Assembly (NCBI GenBank): GCA_033857955.1
Contig: JAWVCW010000006.1
Coordinates: 62,001 to 126,000 of the forward strand
DNA length: 64,000 bases
Origin: Gaiellasilicea sp033857955
Lineage (GTDB): Bacteria; Actinomycetota; Thermoleophilia; Gaiellales; Gaiellaceae
Direction: 5' to 3'
Shown here: positions 7,882 through 15,612 of the stretch, piece by piece
How the letters are laid out: each line of letters starts with the position of its first letter
How positions within the stretch are numbered: position 1 is the stretch's first letter
Position numbers and translations under genes: made by a program
The notes under the pieces: generated by a model
Seen by the model: only the letters and a program-made list of their open reading frames with translations
What the model was told of the DNA's origin: nothing
Database searches by the model: none

Positions 7882-10800
7882 TCAGCGATCGATGCGACGG
7901 CGGCCCTGGTGCGCGACCTTGGCGATCTGCGGCTCGGCGACGCCGTCGGTCTCGAGCGAGACCGCGAGCACCTCGGCCTTGATCCAGTCGGCGTGGCGCT
8001 CGACGAGATCTGCGTCCGCCTCGGGAAGCGTGACGGTGATCCGGTCTGTCAGCTCGAGCCCCTGCTCCTTGCGCATCCCGTTCAGGGTGTGGATCAGATC
8101 GTAGACACGACCTTCGAGCTCGAGCTCGGCGTCGAGCGTCGTGTCGAGCGCGACGGTGACACCATCGCCCGAGGCGACCGCCCAGCCCTCCTTGCCTGAG
8201 CGTTCGACGAGGACCTCGTCGGGGCCGAGCTCGTGGCCGAGGACGCGGAAGCCGCCGTTCTCGAGCTGCTCGAACTCGCCCGCCGCGAGCGCGGCGCGAA
8301 CGGCGCCGAGCTCCTTGCCAAGCTTTGGGCCCAGCGCCGGCAGGTGTGGCTTCACGCGCAGCTCGGTCGCCTCCACCGGGCTGAACTCGATCTCCTTCAC
8401 CCGTAGTTCCTCACGCAGCTCGTCTGCGTGGGGCTCCGCCAGCGGTGCTCCCTCGACGACGAGCCGCCGGAGCGGCTGGCGCAGCTTGAGCTGGGACGCG
8501 GCGCGCGCCTGGTGGCCGAGGGCGACGACGCGCCGGAGCTCCGCGACCTCCGCGAGCAGCTTCTCGTCGGGCGCAGGCGCCTCCGGCCAGCCGGCGAGGT
8601 GCACCGACGGCGGCGGCTTTCCCTCCACGTCGCGAACGAGGATCTGCCACAGGTGGTCGGTAAGGAACGGCATCACGGGCGCCACGACCCGCAGCGACTG
8701 CACGAGCGCCTGCCAGAGCACGTGCAACGCGACGCGGTCGCCGTCCCAGAAGCGCCGTCGCGAGCGACGGATGTACCAGTTACTGAGATCGTCGACGAAC
8801 GCCTCGAAGGCCCGGACGACGTCGACCGTGTAGTACGCCTCGTACGCTGCCTCGGCGTCGCGGACGAACGAGTGGGTCCGCTCGATCAGCCAGAGGTCGA
8901 GCGGCCGCAGCTCCTTCAGTTTCGGCGGATCGCCCCACGTCGGCTGGAAGGCCTCGATGTTCGCGTAGTCGACGAAGAACTTGACCGAGTTCCAGAGCGT
9001 CAGCAGTTTGCGCTCGATTTCGCGCGCAGGCCCGAAGCCGAAGAGAAGGTTCTGGTTCGGTGGCTGCGCGCAGTACTGCCAGCGCATCACGTCGGCTCCC
9101 ATGCGCTCGAAGGCCTCGCCCGCCTCGATGGCGTTGCCCCAGGACTTGTGCATCTCGCGGCCGCTCTCGTCGAGCATCTTCTCGTAGCCGAGCACCTGCC
9201 GGAACGGGGCACGACCGGTGAGCGCGACCGACATGAAGTGCTGCGAGTAGAACCAGAGCCTGATCTGCTCCCGCATCTCCGAGACCCAGTCCGCCGGAAA
9301 CCACTGCTCCCAGTAGGCGTGATCGTGGAGATCGGCTTTCGTCAGGCCCCTGGCCGCGCCCGTCGCGAATCCCTCCGGAACGAACGTCGGGTTCTCCCAG
9401 CCCAGCGTCGAGAAGGGGACGATGCCCGCGTCGAGCCAGACGTCGCCGACCTCGGGGATCCGGCGCACCTCGGCGCCGCACTGCTCGCACGCGATCGGCA
9501 CCTCGTCGATCCAGGGGCGGCGGAGCTCCTCCAGCTGGTCGAGGCCGCTGAGGGCGCGCGCCTCCAGTTCGGCCTTCGAGCCGATCACGTTCAGGTGCCC
9601 GCATTCGCACGGATAGAAGGGCAGCGGCAGCCCGTAGTACCGGCGCCGGGAGATGTTCCAGTCGCCCATGTTCCGGAGCCAGTCGTCCATGCGCTTGCCC
9701 ATGTAGGCGGGCGTCCACTCGACGTCCTGGTTGGCTTCGAGCAGTCGCGGGCGTAGCTCGTCGACCGCGATCAGCCAGTCGTCGGTGACTCGCCAGATGA
9801 GCGGTGTGTCACACCGCCAGCAGTGTGGGTAGCGATGCTCGTACAGCCCAGCCTCGACCAGGACGCCACGCTCTCCGAGCCAGCCGATGATCTGGTCGGC
9901 GGCCTCGACCGTCGAGAGCCCGTGCAGCCAGCCGTACGCGTCGAAGAAGCGGCCGGCTTCGTCAACCGGCATCAACACCGGCAAGTCGTGGATCCGACCG
10001 AGCTCGAAGTCCTCTTGCCCGGCGCCAGGCGCGATGTGGACGATCCCGGTCCCCTCGTCGAGCGAGACGTCGTCCCACGGGATCACGCGATGCTCCACCT
10101 CCGCGCCGGGCCCGAGCTCGTCGAACGGACCCGAGTAGCGCCAGCCGACCAGCTCTTCACCGCGCTTCAGCTCCATGAACTCCTCGGCGGGGTACCGAGC
10201 CCGAGCAACCCATTCCCCGTTGTCGCGCCGGCCGTACTCGGCGTCCGGCTTGACCGCCGCGGCAACGTTCGCCGGCAGCGTCCAAGGCGTCGTCGTCCAG
10301 ATCACGAGCGACTCGTGCTGCCGGTCGAGCAGCGGGAACCGGACATAGAGGGACGGGTCGGCGCGGTCCTGGTAGACGCCCGAGAGTGAGAGCTCGTGCT
10401 GTGAGAGCGACGTGCCGCAGCGCGGGCACCACTCCGTCGAACGGTGGCCGAGGTACAGCCAGCCGCGCTCGTGGACGCGCTCGAGAAAGCGCCAGACGTA
10501 CTCGATGTTCGTGTCGCTGAACGTGAAGTAGTCGCGGCCCCAGTCCATCCACTGGCCGAGCCGCTTCGAGCCTCGGGTGATGTCCGCCGACGACTGGACG
10601 ACGACCTCGCGGCAGCGGCGCGCGAACTCGGCGAGGCCGAACTCCTCGATCTCGCGCTTGGAGTTCAGACCCAGCTGGCGCTCGACCCCGACCTCGATCC
10701 AGAGGCCCTGGCAGTCGAAGCCGTTCTGGTAGCGCTGGTGGTAGCCGCGTAAGCCTTTGTAGCGCTGGAAGACGTCCTTGAGCGTCCGTCCCCACGCGTG

Positions 10801-10971
10801 GTGCACGCCCATCGATCCGTTCGCCGTGATCGGGCCGTCGATGAAGCTGAACCTCGGCCCGCGCCGGTTCAGATCGCGAAGCCGCTCGAACGTGGCCTCG
10901 CGTTCCCAGAGATCGAGGATCTCGAGCTCGAGCGCGGGATGGTCGGGCTTGTCCGGTAGGGCTGCGAACAT
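7882..10971 (-). CDS. ileS: Isoleucyl-tRNA synthetase
   Basis: Charges tRNA-Ile with isoleucine. At 1029 aa it has the class I fold with editing domain (WTTTPWTLPANVAAAV), a zinc-type CxxC pair (CPRCGTSLS), the IleRS catalytic region and an anticodon-binding domain (SNWYIRRSRRRFW), followed by a C-terminal extension. The signature motifs are unusual. The HIGH site reads GVHH in MGVHHAWGRTLKD, and the KMSKS site reads MHKSW in GREMHKSWGN. The second lysine of KMSKS is retained. No second ileS is in the window. The ATG at 10971 gives the normal N-terminus. It is divergent from trxA across a 93-nt spacer, so a bidirectional promoter is likely. Confidence 0.93.
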   Translation of the reverse strand: MFAALPDKPDHPALELEILDLWEREATFERLRDLNRRGPRFSFIDGPITANGSMGVHHAWGRTLKDVFQRYKGLRGYHQRYQNGFDCQGLWIEVGVERQLGLNSKREIEEFGLAEFARRCREVVVQSSADITRGSKRLGQWMDWGRDYFTFSDTNIEYVWRFLERVHERGWLYLGHRSTEWCPRCGTSLSQHELSLSGVYQDRADPSLYVRFPLLDRQHESLVIWTTTPWTLPANVAAAVKPDAEYGRRDNGEWVARARYPAEEFMELKRGEELVGWRYSGPFDELGPGAEVEHRVIPWDDVSLDEGTGIVHIAPGAGQEDFELGRIHDLPVLMPVDEAGRFFDAYGWLHGLSTVEAADQIIGWLGERGVLVEAGLYEHRYPHCWRCDTPLIWRVTDDWLIAVDELRPRLLEANQDVEWTPAYMGKRMDDWLRNMGDWNISRRRYYGLPLPFYPCECGHLNVIGSKAELEARALSGLDQLEELRRPWIDEVPIACEQCGAEVRRIPEVGDVWLDAGIVPFSTLGWENPTFVPEGFATGAARGLTKADLHDHAYWEQWFPADWVSEMREQIRLWFYSQHFMSVALTGRAPFRQVLGYEKMLDESGREMHKSWGNAIEAGEAFERMGADVMRWQYCAQPPNQNLLFGFGPAREIERKLLTLWNSVKFFVDYANIEAFQPTWGDPPKLKELRPLDLWLIERTHSFVRDAEAAYEAYYTVDVVRAFEAFVDDLSNWYIRRSRRRFWDGDRVALHVLWQALVQSLRVVAPVMPFLTDHLWQILVRDVEGKPPPSVHLAGWPEAPAPDEKLLAEVAELRRVVALGHQARAASQLKLRQPLRRLVVEGAPLAEPHADELREELRVKEIEFSPVEATELRVKPHLPALGPKLGKELGAVRAALAAGEFEQLENGGFRVLGHELGPDEVLVERSGKEGWAVASGDGVTVALDTTLDAELELEGRVYDLIHTLNGMRKEQGLELTDRITVTLPEADADLVERHADWIKAEVLAVSLETDGVAEPQIAKVAHQGRRRIDR

Positions 10972-11064
10972 GCGCCGATTCTAGGGAACACTCCACGTGG
11001 CCCTGTCGTTTTCAATAGGTGAGCGCGGGGAACCGCCTCCTAACCACCGAAAGGAACCACTGAA

Positions 11065-11385
11065 ATGGCAACCGCAGTCAAGGAAGACACCTTCACCCAG
11101 GAAGTGCTCGAGAGCGAGACGCCGGTGATCGTGGACTTCTGGGCCGAGTGGTGCGGCCCGTGCCACGCCGTCGCGCCGGTGCTCGACAAGATCGTCGAGG
11201 AGCGCAACGGTGAGGTAAAGCTCGTGAAGGTCAACATCGACGAGGAGCGCGCGCTCGCCGAGCGCTACGGGATCGTCTCGATTCCGACCATGCTCCTCTT
11301 CAAGAACGGCGAGCAGGCCGCAACCGCGATCGGCGCACAGCCCAAGGGCGCCTTGGAGCGCTCGCTCGGTCTTACGACCGAGTAG
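11065..11385 (+). CDS. trxA: Thioredoxin
   Basis: A 106-aa cytoplasmic thiol-disulfide oxidoreductase with the canonical active site WAEWCGPC (C30, C33), the cis-proline region SIPTMLLF and the terminal helix. It reduces protein disulfides using thioredoxin reductase, which is not encoded here. The ATG at 11065 has AAAGGAA 9 nt upstream. Its TAG abuts the convergent stop of the DUF2231 gene with no spacer. It could be the electron donor for the nearby selenocysteine peroxiredoxin, but that is inference. Confidence 0.96.
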   Translation: MATAVKEDTFTQEVLESETPVIVDFWAEWCGPCHAVAPVLDKIVEERNGEVKLVKVNIDEERALAERYGIVSIPTMLLFKNGEQAATAIGAQPKGALERSLGLTTE

Positions 11386-11907
11386 CTACTTCTCCGCGGC
11401 TTCTTCTTCTGGTTTGGGTATCGGCGACACCGCTCGGTGCGCCGGTTCCTCGACCAGGTTCAGCACGCGCATCCCGTAGTTGAAGACGATCGAGCCGCCG
11501 AGCCACCCTCCCAGCGTCAGCATCAGGAAGCCGGCGAGAGTAAGGATGAACGGCACCGACTCGAGCACGCCGTCCATGCCGTCCGAGTAGCCGATCGCGA
11601 TCGAGAGGAGGAAGAGAACGGTCGCAGCCACCATCGCGAAGAGATGCGCGGTCGCGGTGCGCCAGAGCGGCGTCCCGCGCGCGATCGTGATCCAGTCTGC
11701 GAAGCCGGTCAGTGCTGTCGGGGCGCTGAGGACGAGCCCGACGACGAGCCCGAGCGCCCAGGCCTGCGCCGCGACGTGGTCGGAGATCCCCAGCACGTCC
11801 AGCACCGCCGCGATCGTGGCGAAGGAATAGGTCCCGATCGTCACGTCCGTCAGCGGCGGATGCAGAGGATGGCCGGGAAAGCCGCGATAGAGGTATTCGA
11901 GCTTCAC
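11386..11907 (-). CDS. DUF2231-type four-helix membrane protein
   Basis: A 173-aa membrane protein with the DUF2231 signature near the N-terminus (GFPGHPLHPPLTDVTIGTY) and four hydrophobic segments (for example LGLVVGLVLSAPTALTGFA, MVAATVLFLLSIAIG, ILTLAGFLMLTLGGWLGG). Some family members bind redox cofactors, but the function here is unknown. I chose the GTG at 11907 because it leaves the expected short lead before GHPLHP. That start is immediately preceded by a perfect hairpin that would hide any ribosome-binding site, so initiation may be regulated or may begin elsewhere. Confidence 0.75.
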   Translation of the reverse strand: MKLEYLYRGFPGHPLHPPLTDVTIGTYSFATIAAVLDVLGISDHVAAQAWALGLVVGLVLSAPTALTGFADWITIARGTPLWRTATAHLFAMVAATVLFLLSIAIGYSDGMDGVLESVPFILTLAGFLMLTLGGWLGGSIVFNYGMRVLNLVEEPAHRAVSPIPKPEEEAAEK

Positions 11908-11909
11908 CT

Positions 11910-11929
11910 GCGCGGAAGGTTTTCCGCGC
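11910..11929. promoter_or_regulatory. Perfect hairpin just upstream of the DUF2231 start
   Basis: GCGCGGAA (11910-11917) and TTCCGCGC (11922-11929) form an 8-bp perfect stem with a GGTT loop. It lies 2 nt upstream of the GTG at 11907. Two copies of the self-complementary CGCGCCGGCGCG (11925-11936, 11945-11956) follow, so the leader is strongly structured. Confidence 0.55.
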
Positions 11930-11978
11930 CGGCGCGGCCGCAAACGCGCCGGCGCGAGCCGCCCGCCCTTTGGGCGTG

Positions 11979-12152
11979 CTACTCGTCGGCGGTTTCGAGG
12001 AAACCGAGGAACGCTGCATGCTTGGCCAGCAGCGCCTCGAGCTCGTTCAAGCCGACAGCCACCCAATCCTCGACCCACGTCTCGGAAAGGTCTGCTTCGA
12101 TGGTATGGAGGCCGCGCTCGCTCATCTGGTCAAGATGATCGGGTTCCACCAC
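11979..12152 (-). CDS. Small acidic helical hypothetical protein
   Basis: A minus-strand reading of 57 codons from a GTG at 12152, or 48 codons from the ATG at 12125. It encodes an amphipathic, Trp-containing helical protein (TWVEDWVAVGLNELEALLAK then HAAFLGFLETADE). Codon composition is like the neighbours, with G/C at third positions. It fills the otherwise unexplained spacer between DUF2231 and the lipid kinase. I do not recognise the family. The start is uncertain because neither candidate has a strong Shine-Dalgarno sequence. Confidence 0.5.
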   Translation of the reverse strand: MVEPDHLDQMSERGLHTIEADLSETWVEDWVAVGLNELEALLAKHAAFLGFLETADE

Positions 12153-12205
12153 GGCGGGTACATGGGCCGAACGGCCTATCTTGCGGGTCGACAGGGCCTC
12201 ACTCG

Positions 12206-13012
12206 ATGCAGCGATATCTCATCGTCAACCCACGCTCCGGCACGAGCTCCCCCAGCGCCGAGGAGCTCCGCGATGCTGCGCGCGAGCGTGGCATCGAGGT
12301 GCGCTTCCTCGAGGACGGCGACGACCTGCCGGAGGTCGCGCGGCGCGCAAACGCCGACGTGCTGGGGATGGCGGGCGGGGACGGCTCGCTCGCCGCGGTC
12401 GCCGAGGTGGCGATCGAGCAGGACATTCCGTTCGTCTGCGTTCCGTTCGGGACCCGCAACCACTTCGCCCGGGACATCGGGTTCGACCGCGACGACCCGA
12501 TCGGCGCGCTGGCGGCGTTCGACGGCGAGGAGCGGCGAATCGACGTCGCCCGCGTCGGCGAGCGGCTCTTCCTGAACAACGTCTCGCTCGGCCTCTACGC
12601 GCGGCTCGTGCACCGTCGCGAGCACCGTCGCCGGCGGCGGGAGGCGCTCGCCCGCCTGCGCGCGCTCGCGCTGACGGTGAAGGACCGCCGGCGCCGGCAG
12701 CGGTTCACGATCGACGGCGAGCACGTGCGCGCGCGGCTCGTACTCGTCGCGAACAACGACTACAGCCTCGACCTGCTCTCACTCGGCGAGCGCGAGCGGA
12801 TCGACGAAGGGCTCCTCCACCTGTACGTCCCGCACGGACTCCGGCGCATCACCTGGGACGAACGGAGCTGCACCGAGCTCGAGATCGGCTCGCCGCTCCC
12901 CCGCCTCAGGGCAGCGGTCGACGGCGAGCCCGTCGAGCTCGACACGCCGCTCCGGTTCCGGATCGAGCCGCGCGCGCTACGCGTGCTCGTGCCGCGCGCG
13001 CCAGAGGCGTAG
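12206..13012 (+). CDS. Diacylglycerol kinase-family lipid kinase
   Basis: A 268-aa protein with a DAGK catalytic domain. The N-terminal YLIVNPRSGTSS, nucleotide-binding GMAGGDGSLAAVAE (GGDG) and VPFGTRNHFARDIG motifs match the DgkB/YegS/sphingosine-kinase-like family. The C-terminal beta-sandwich half is short but present. It would phosphorylate diacylglycerol or a related lipid at the membrane surface. The ATG at 12206 begins exactly at the conserved beta-strand. Its 3' end overlaps the convergent NUDIX gene by 36 nt. Confidence 0.88.
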   Translation: MQRYLIVNPRSGTSSPSAEELRDAARERGIEVRFLEDGDDLPEVARRANADVLGMAGGDGSLAAVAEVAIEQDIPFVCVPFGTRNHFARDIGFDRDDPIGALAAFDGEERRIDVARVGERLFLNNVSLGLYARLVHRREHRRRRREALARLRALALTVKDRRRRQRFTIDGEHVRARLVLVANNDYSLDLLSLGERERIDEGLLHLYVPHGLRRITWDERSCTELEIGSPLPRLRAAVDGEPVELDTPLRFRIEPRALRVLVPRAPEA

Positions 13013-13486
13013 AAGCTCCGGAAAGTGAAGGAACGCGAGCTCCTCGTCGCCGGGGAGCTCGTCGGGCGTGAACCAGCCCAGCTCGACGACGTCGTCCGCC
13101 GGCCGCTCCTCGCCTCCGGTGACGCGGGCGTCCCAGGTCAGGCAGAGGACGGTGCGGCCCTGGTAGTCGGGCTCCATCCAGACGCCGACGAACTCCTGCG
13201 GCTCGATCTCGAGGCCGGTCTCCTCGCGCAGCTCACGGACGAGCGCGTCGAGGGGATGTTCCTCCTCCTCGAGGAAGCCGCCCGGCAGGTCCCACTTCCC
13301 CACGCTCGGCTCGTACGCGCGCCGCCCCAGAAGCAACCGGCCGTCGCGCTCCACCAGCGCCTGCACCGCGGGCGCCGGGTTCGCCCAGACGAGATGGCCG
13401 CACGCCGGGCAGGCGAAGTGGTCGCCCCGGTGTTCGCCCTCCGCGCCGCAGCAAGGACAAACGCGCCAGCCGTCGAGAAAGGCCAT
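12977..13486 (-). CDS. NUDIX hydrolase with N-terminal zinc ribbon
   Basis: A 169-aa protein starting with a zinc ribbon (CPCCGAEGEHRGDHFACPAC), as in NudC-like and ADP-ribose-type NUDIX proteins. A full Nudix box follows: G-x5-E-x7-REUxEExGU in GFLEEEEHPLDALVRELREE, then TGLEI. It hydrolyses nucleoside-diphosphate derivatives; the substrate is not predictable. The ATG at 13486 is chosen because it starts right before the ribbon. Only 18 nt separate it from the divergent cNMP-binding gene, so the two promoters must overlap. Confidence 0.88.
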   Translation of the reverse strand: MAFLDGWRVCPCCGAEGEHRGDHFACPACGHLVWANPAPAVQALVERDGRLLLGRRAYEPSVGKWDLPGGFLEEEEHPLDALVRELREETGLEIEPQEFVGVWMEPDYQGRTVLCLTWDARVTGGEERPADDVVELGWFTPDELPGDEELAFLHFPELLRLWRARHEHA

Positions 13487-13504
13487 CGGGGTTACGGTAT
13501 CCCG

Positions 13505-13879
13505 GTGAGTCCACGACACGTCCCCGCCACCGTCCACGAGCTGACCCGTGTCGAGCTGCTCGCCGGCCTGCCCGGCGAACGCCTCGCGCAACTTGCCGGC
13601 CGGCTCCGGCGAGAGGAGGTTTCCGCGGGATCGACGGTCGTCCGTCAGGGGGAGCCGGGCGATCGCTTCTACATCGTCCTCTCCGGGATGCTGAACGTCA
13701 CGCAGGAGGAACTGGGCGAGCGGCGGATGCTGCGCCCCGGTGACACCTTCGGTGAGGTAGCACTGGCGATGGGAATCCCGCGGACCGCGTCGGTGCGGGC
13801 GGTCGTGCCCGCGGTCGTGGCGAGCTGCGACCAGGAGACGTTCGACGAGCTGCTGAGGCCGCTGTTCGCCGATGAGTGA
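13505..13879 (+). CDS. Stand-alone cyclic-nucleotide-binding domain protein
   Basis: A 124-aa protein consisting essentially of one cNMP-binding (CRP-type) beta-barrel. VRQGEPGDRFYIVLSGMLNV, RPGDTFGEVALAMGIPRTASVRA and the phosphate-binding cassette (FGEVAL..PRTASV) are clear, with Arg replaced by the common PRTAS form. There is no HTH, so it is not a CRP regulator by itself. I use the GTG at 13505. The stop overlaps the next gene (ATGAGTGA), so it is coupled to the alpha/beta hydrolase, perhaps as a regulatory subunit; this is inferred from the overlap only. Confidence 0.82.
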   Translation: MSPRHVPATVHELTRVELLAGLPGERLAQLAGRLRREEVSAGSTVVRQGEPGDRFYIVLSGMLNVTQEELGERRMLRPGDTFGEVALAMGIPRTASVRAVVPAVVASCDQETFDELLRPLFADE

Positions 13880-14594
13880 CGTTCTGCTCCTACATGCCGG
13901 GATCGCAGACCGCCGGATGTGGGAGCCGCAGCTCGAGGCGCTCGAGGCTGCCGGACACCGCGGACTCGCACCCGACCTTCCCGGTTTCGGCGACGCGCCG
14001 CTCGAGCCCGGCGTCGTCGACTACGTCGCCTTCGCGGCCGGGCAGCTCGAAGGCCCCGCCGCCGCCGTGGGCTGCTCGTTCGGGGGCCGCATCGGCCTCG
14101 AGCTCGCGCTCGCCCGGCCGGAGCTCGTCGAGCGGCTCGTCCTGATCGGCGCCGGGCTTGGCTCCTGGGACTGGTCGGAATCGGCGCGGGCCGGCTTTGC
14201 CGAGGAAGAGCAGGCGATCGAGCGAGGCGAGCTCACGGCCGCCGCCGCCCAGCAGGCGCGGATGTGGCTCGCCGGCGACGCCGCCCCCGAGGTGCGCGAG
14301 CTGACGGAGGCGATGACACTCAGCTCCTACGAACAGCAGTTGCCTGTGGAGGGACAGGTGAAAGCGGTCTGGCCCGACGTCTCGGCCGGGACACGGCTCG
14401 CCGAGATCAGCGTGCCCGCGCTCGTCATCGTCGGCACCGAGGACCTCGACGACATCAAGGCGATGGCCGAGAAGCTGCTGGTGGAGATCCCGGGCGCCCG
14501 GCTGGAGACGATCAAGGGTGCGGGCCATCTGCCGAGCCTAGAACGGCCGGAGGAGCTCAACCGGCTGTTGCTCGGGTTCCTCCAGACCGGCTAA
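13872..14594 (+). CDS. Alpha/beta-fold hydrolase
   Basis: A 240-aa hydrolase with oxyanion motif HAGIADRRMWEPQ, nucleophile elbow GCSFGG (Ser), acid in VGTEDLDDIKAM and catalytic His in GAGHLPSLERPEE. The catalytic triad is therefore complete. The substrate is unknown; ester or lactone hydrolysis is typical for this group. Start ATG 13872 overlaps the end of the cNMP-binding gene by 8 nt. Its 3' end overlaps the convergent HAAS gene by 38 nt. Confidence 0.88.
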   Translation: MSDVLLLHAGIADRRMWEPQLEALEAAGHRGLAPDLPGFGDAPLEPGVVDYVAFAAGQLEGPAAAVGCSFGGRIGLELALARPELVERLVLIGAGLGSWDWSESARAGFAEEEQAIERGELTAAAAQQARMWLAGDAAPEVRELTEAMTLSSYEQQLPVEGQVKAVWPDVSAGTRLAEISVPALVIVGTEDLDDIKAMAEKLLVEIPGARLETIKGAGHLPSLERPEELNRLLLGFLQTG

Positions 14595-15228
14595 CCGCCG
14601 CGGCCCGGCCTAGGCCGACAGCCGCCGCGAAGATTGCTCCGCCCACGACGACCTCCGAGATCACGACCACGCCGCCGGTTGAGAACTCCTGCGTCCAGGC
14701 CAGCGCGATCGCGCTTCCGATCGCGGCTGCGGTCCCGAACGGAAGCGCCACGATGAGCAGTTGGAGCGTCGGGGCGACCACGGTGTCTTCCCGCCAACGG
14801 AGATAGGCGCCCACGCCGGCAACGGCGCCCGCGTACGCAAAAGCCGCGCCAACGGCGTAGAGGACGAGGAGCGCCCAGGCTCCTGACGAGCCGAGATAGG
14901 CGGTCAGGCGGGGGAACATCTCCGCAAAAGCGTCGCTCGACAAGCCGTAGGCGACGAAGAGCGCGAAGCCGGTGCCGGGGATCGCGCCTGCGACTGCCGC
15001 GATCGCCGAGCCGATCACCCGCGGGCGCGTTCGAGCGACACCGCGGCCGAGAGCCCACTCTGTCGCGAACGCAGCTGCATCGCCCGAGACGAAATCCGCC
15101 GGCGAGACGCCGTCCTGCGCAGCCGCCACGAGCTCCGCCTCGAGGTCAGCGGACATCTCTTCCCGCACCTCGCGCGCGACCCCGAGTCGCTTCCACGTCT
15201 TCCGGCAGGTCTCGACAGCGTCGTTCAC
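14557..15228 (-). CDS. HAAS-domain membrane protein (PadR partner)
   Basis: A 223-aa protein. The N-terminal helical domain (about residues 1-65: REVREEMSADLEAELVAAAQ) resembles the HAAS signalling domain, and about four to five transmembrane helices follow. HAAS proteins are typically encoded next to PadR regulators and are thought to report membrane state to them. The GTG at 15228 has GGAGGTGC upstream and overlaps the PadR stop by 4 nt (GTGA), which is typical coupling for this pair. The transported or sensed signal is not visible. Confidence 0.8.
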   Translation of the reverse strand: MNDAVETCRKTWKRLGVAREVREEMSADLEAELVAAAQDGVSPADFVSGDAAAFATEWALGRGVARTRPRVIGSAIAAVAGAIPGTGFALFVAYGLSSDAFAEMFPRLTAYLGSSGAWALLVLYAVGAAFAYAGAVAGVGAYLRWREDTVVAPTLQLLIVALPFGTAAAIGSAIALAWTQEFSTGGVVVISEVVVGGAIFAAAVGLGRAAAVSRSGGTRATAG

Positions 15229-15575
15229 GAGCGCACCTCCGTCTGGTTTGAGAGAACGGCGTCGACCGCCGTCCGTACGTGGCGCCATTCGCCGCTCCAC
15301 GCCGCGAGCGCGTCGCGGCCGCTGGCGGAGAGGCTGTAGTACTTGCGCGGCGGACCGCCGTTGCTCCCCTCGCGGTAGGTCTCGACAAGGCCCTGGGCCT
15401 CAAAGCGACCGAGGATGGGATAGATCGATCCCTCCGACACGGGCGAGAGCCCCCGCTCCACGAGCCGCTTGGTCATCTCGTAGCCGTACGCGGGTCCGTC
15501 CGCAATCACCGCGAGCACGCAGACGTCGAGGACACCACGAAGAATCTGGCTGCGGCGGTTCGGCTCAGCTCCCAT
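15225..15575 (-). CDS. PadR-family transcriptional regulator
   Basis: A 116-aa winged-helix regulator: LDVCVLAVIADGPAYGYEMTKRL, SEGSIYPILGRFEAQGLVE and PRKYYSLSASGRDALAAW are the standard PadR signatures. It lacks the long C-terminal dimerisation arm of PadR sensu stricto, so it belongs to the short subfamily that pairs with HAAS proteins. The ATG at 15575 lies only 5 nt from a perfect palindrome that has no Shine-Dalgarno sequence, so the mRNA may be leaderless and autoregulated through that site. Confidence 0.92.
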   Translation of the reverse strand: MGAEPNRRSQILRGVLDVCVLAVIADGPAYGYEMTKRLVERGLSPVSEGSIYPILGRFEAQGLVETYREGSNGGPPRKYYSLSASGRDALAAWSGEWRHVRTAVDAVLSNQTEVRS

Positions 15576-15580
15576 GCGAA

Positions 15581-15604
15581 GCAAGATAGCAGTCACTATC
15601 TTGC
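15581..15604. promoter_or_regulatory. Putative PadR operator
   Basis: Perfect inverted repeat GCAAGATAG (15581-15589), 6-nt spacer, CTATCTTGC (15596-15604), sitting in the 37-nt gap between the serine hydrolase stop and the padR ATG. It is much more AT-rich than its surroundings. Position and symmetry fit an autoregulatory operator; the site type is inferred, not matched to a known PadR motif. Confidence 0.7.
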
Positions 15605-15612
15605 AAAGCAAG

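Noticed and set aside
11925..11956. CGCGCCGGCGCG pair as a mobile repeat
   Set aside because: Such GC-only palindromes occur by chance at this composition, and the two copies are too short and too close to define an element.
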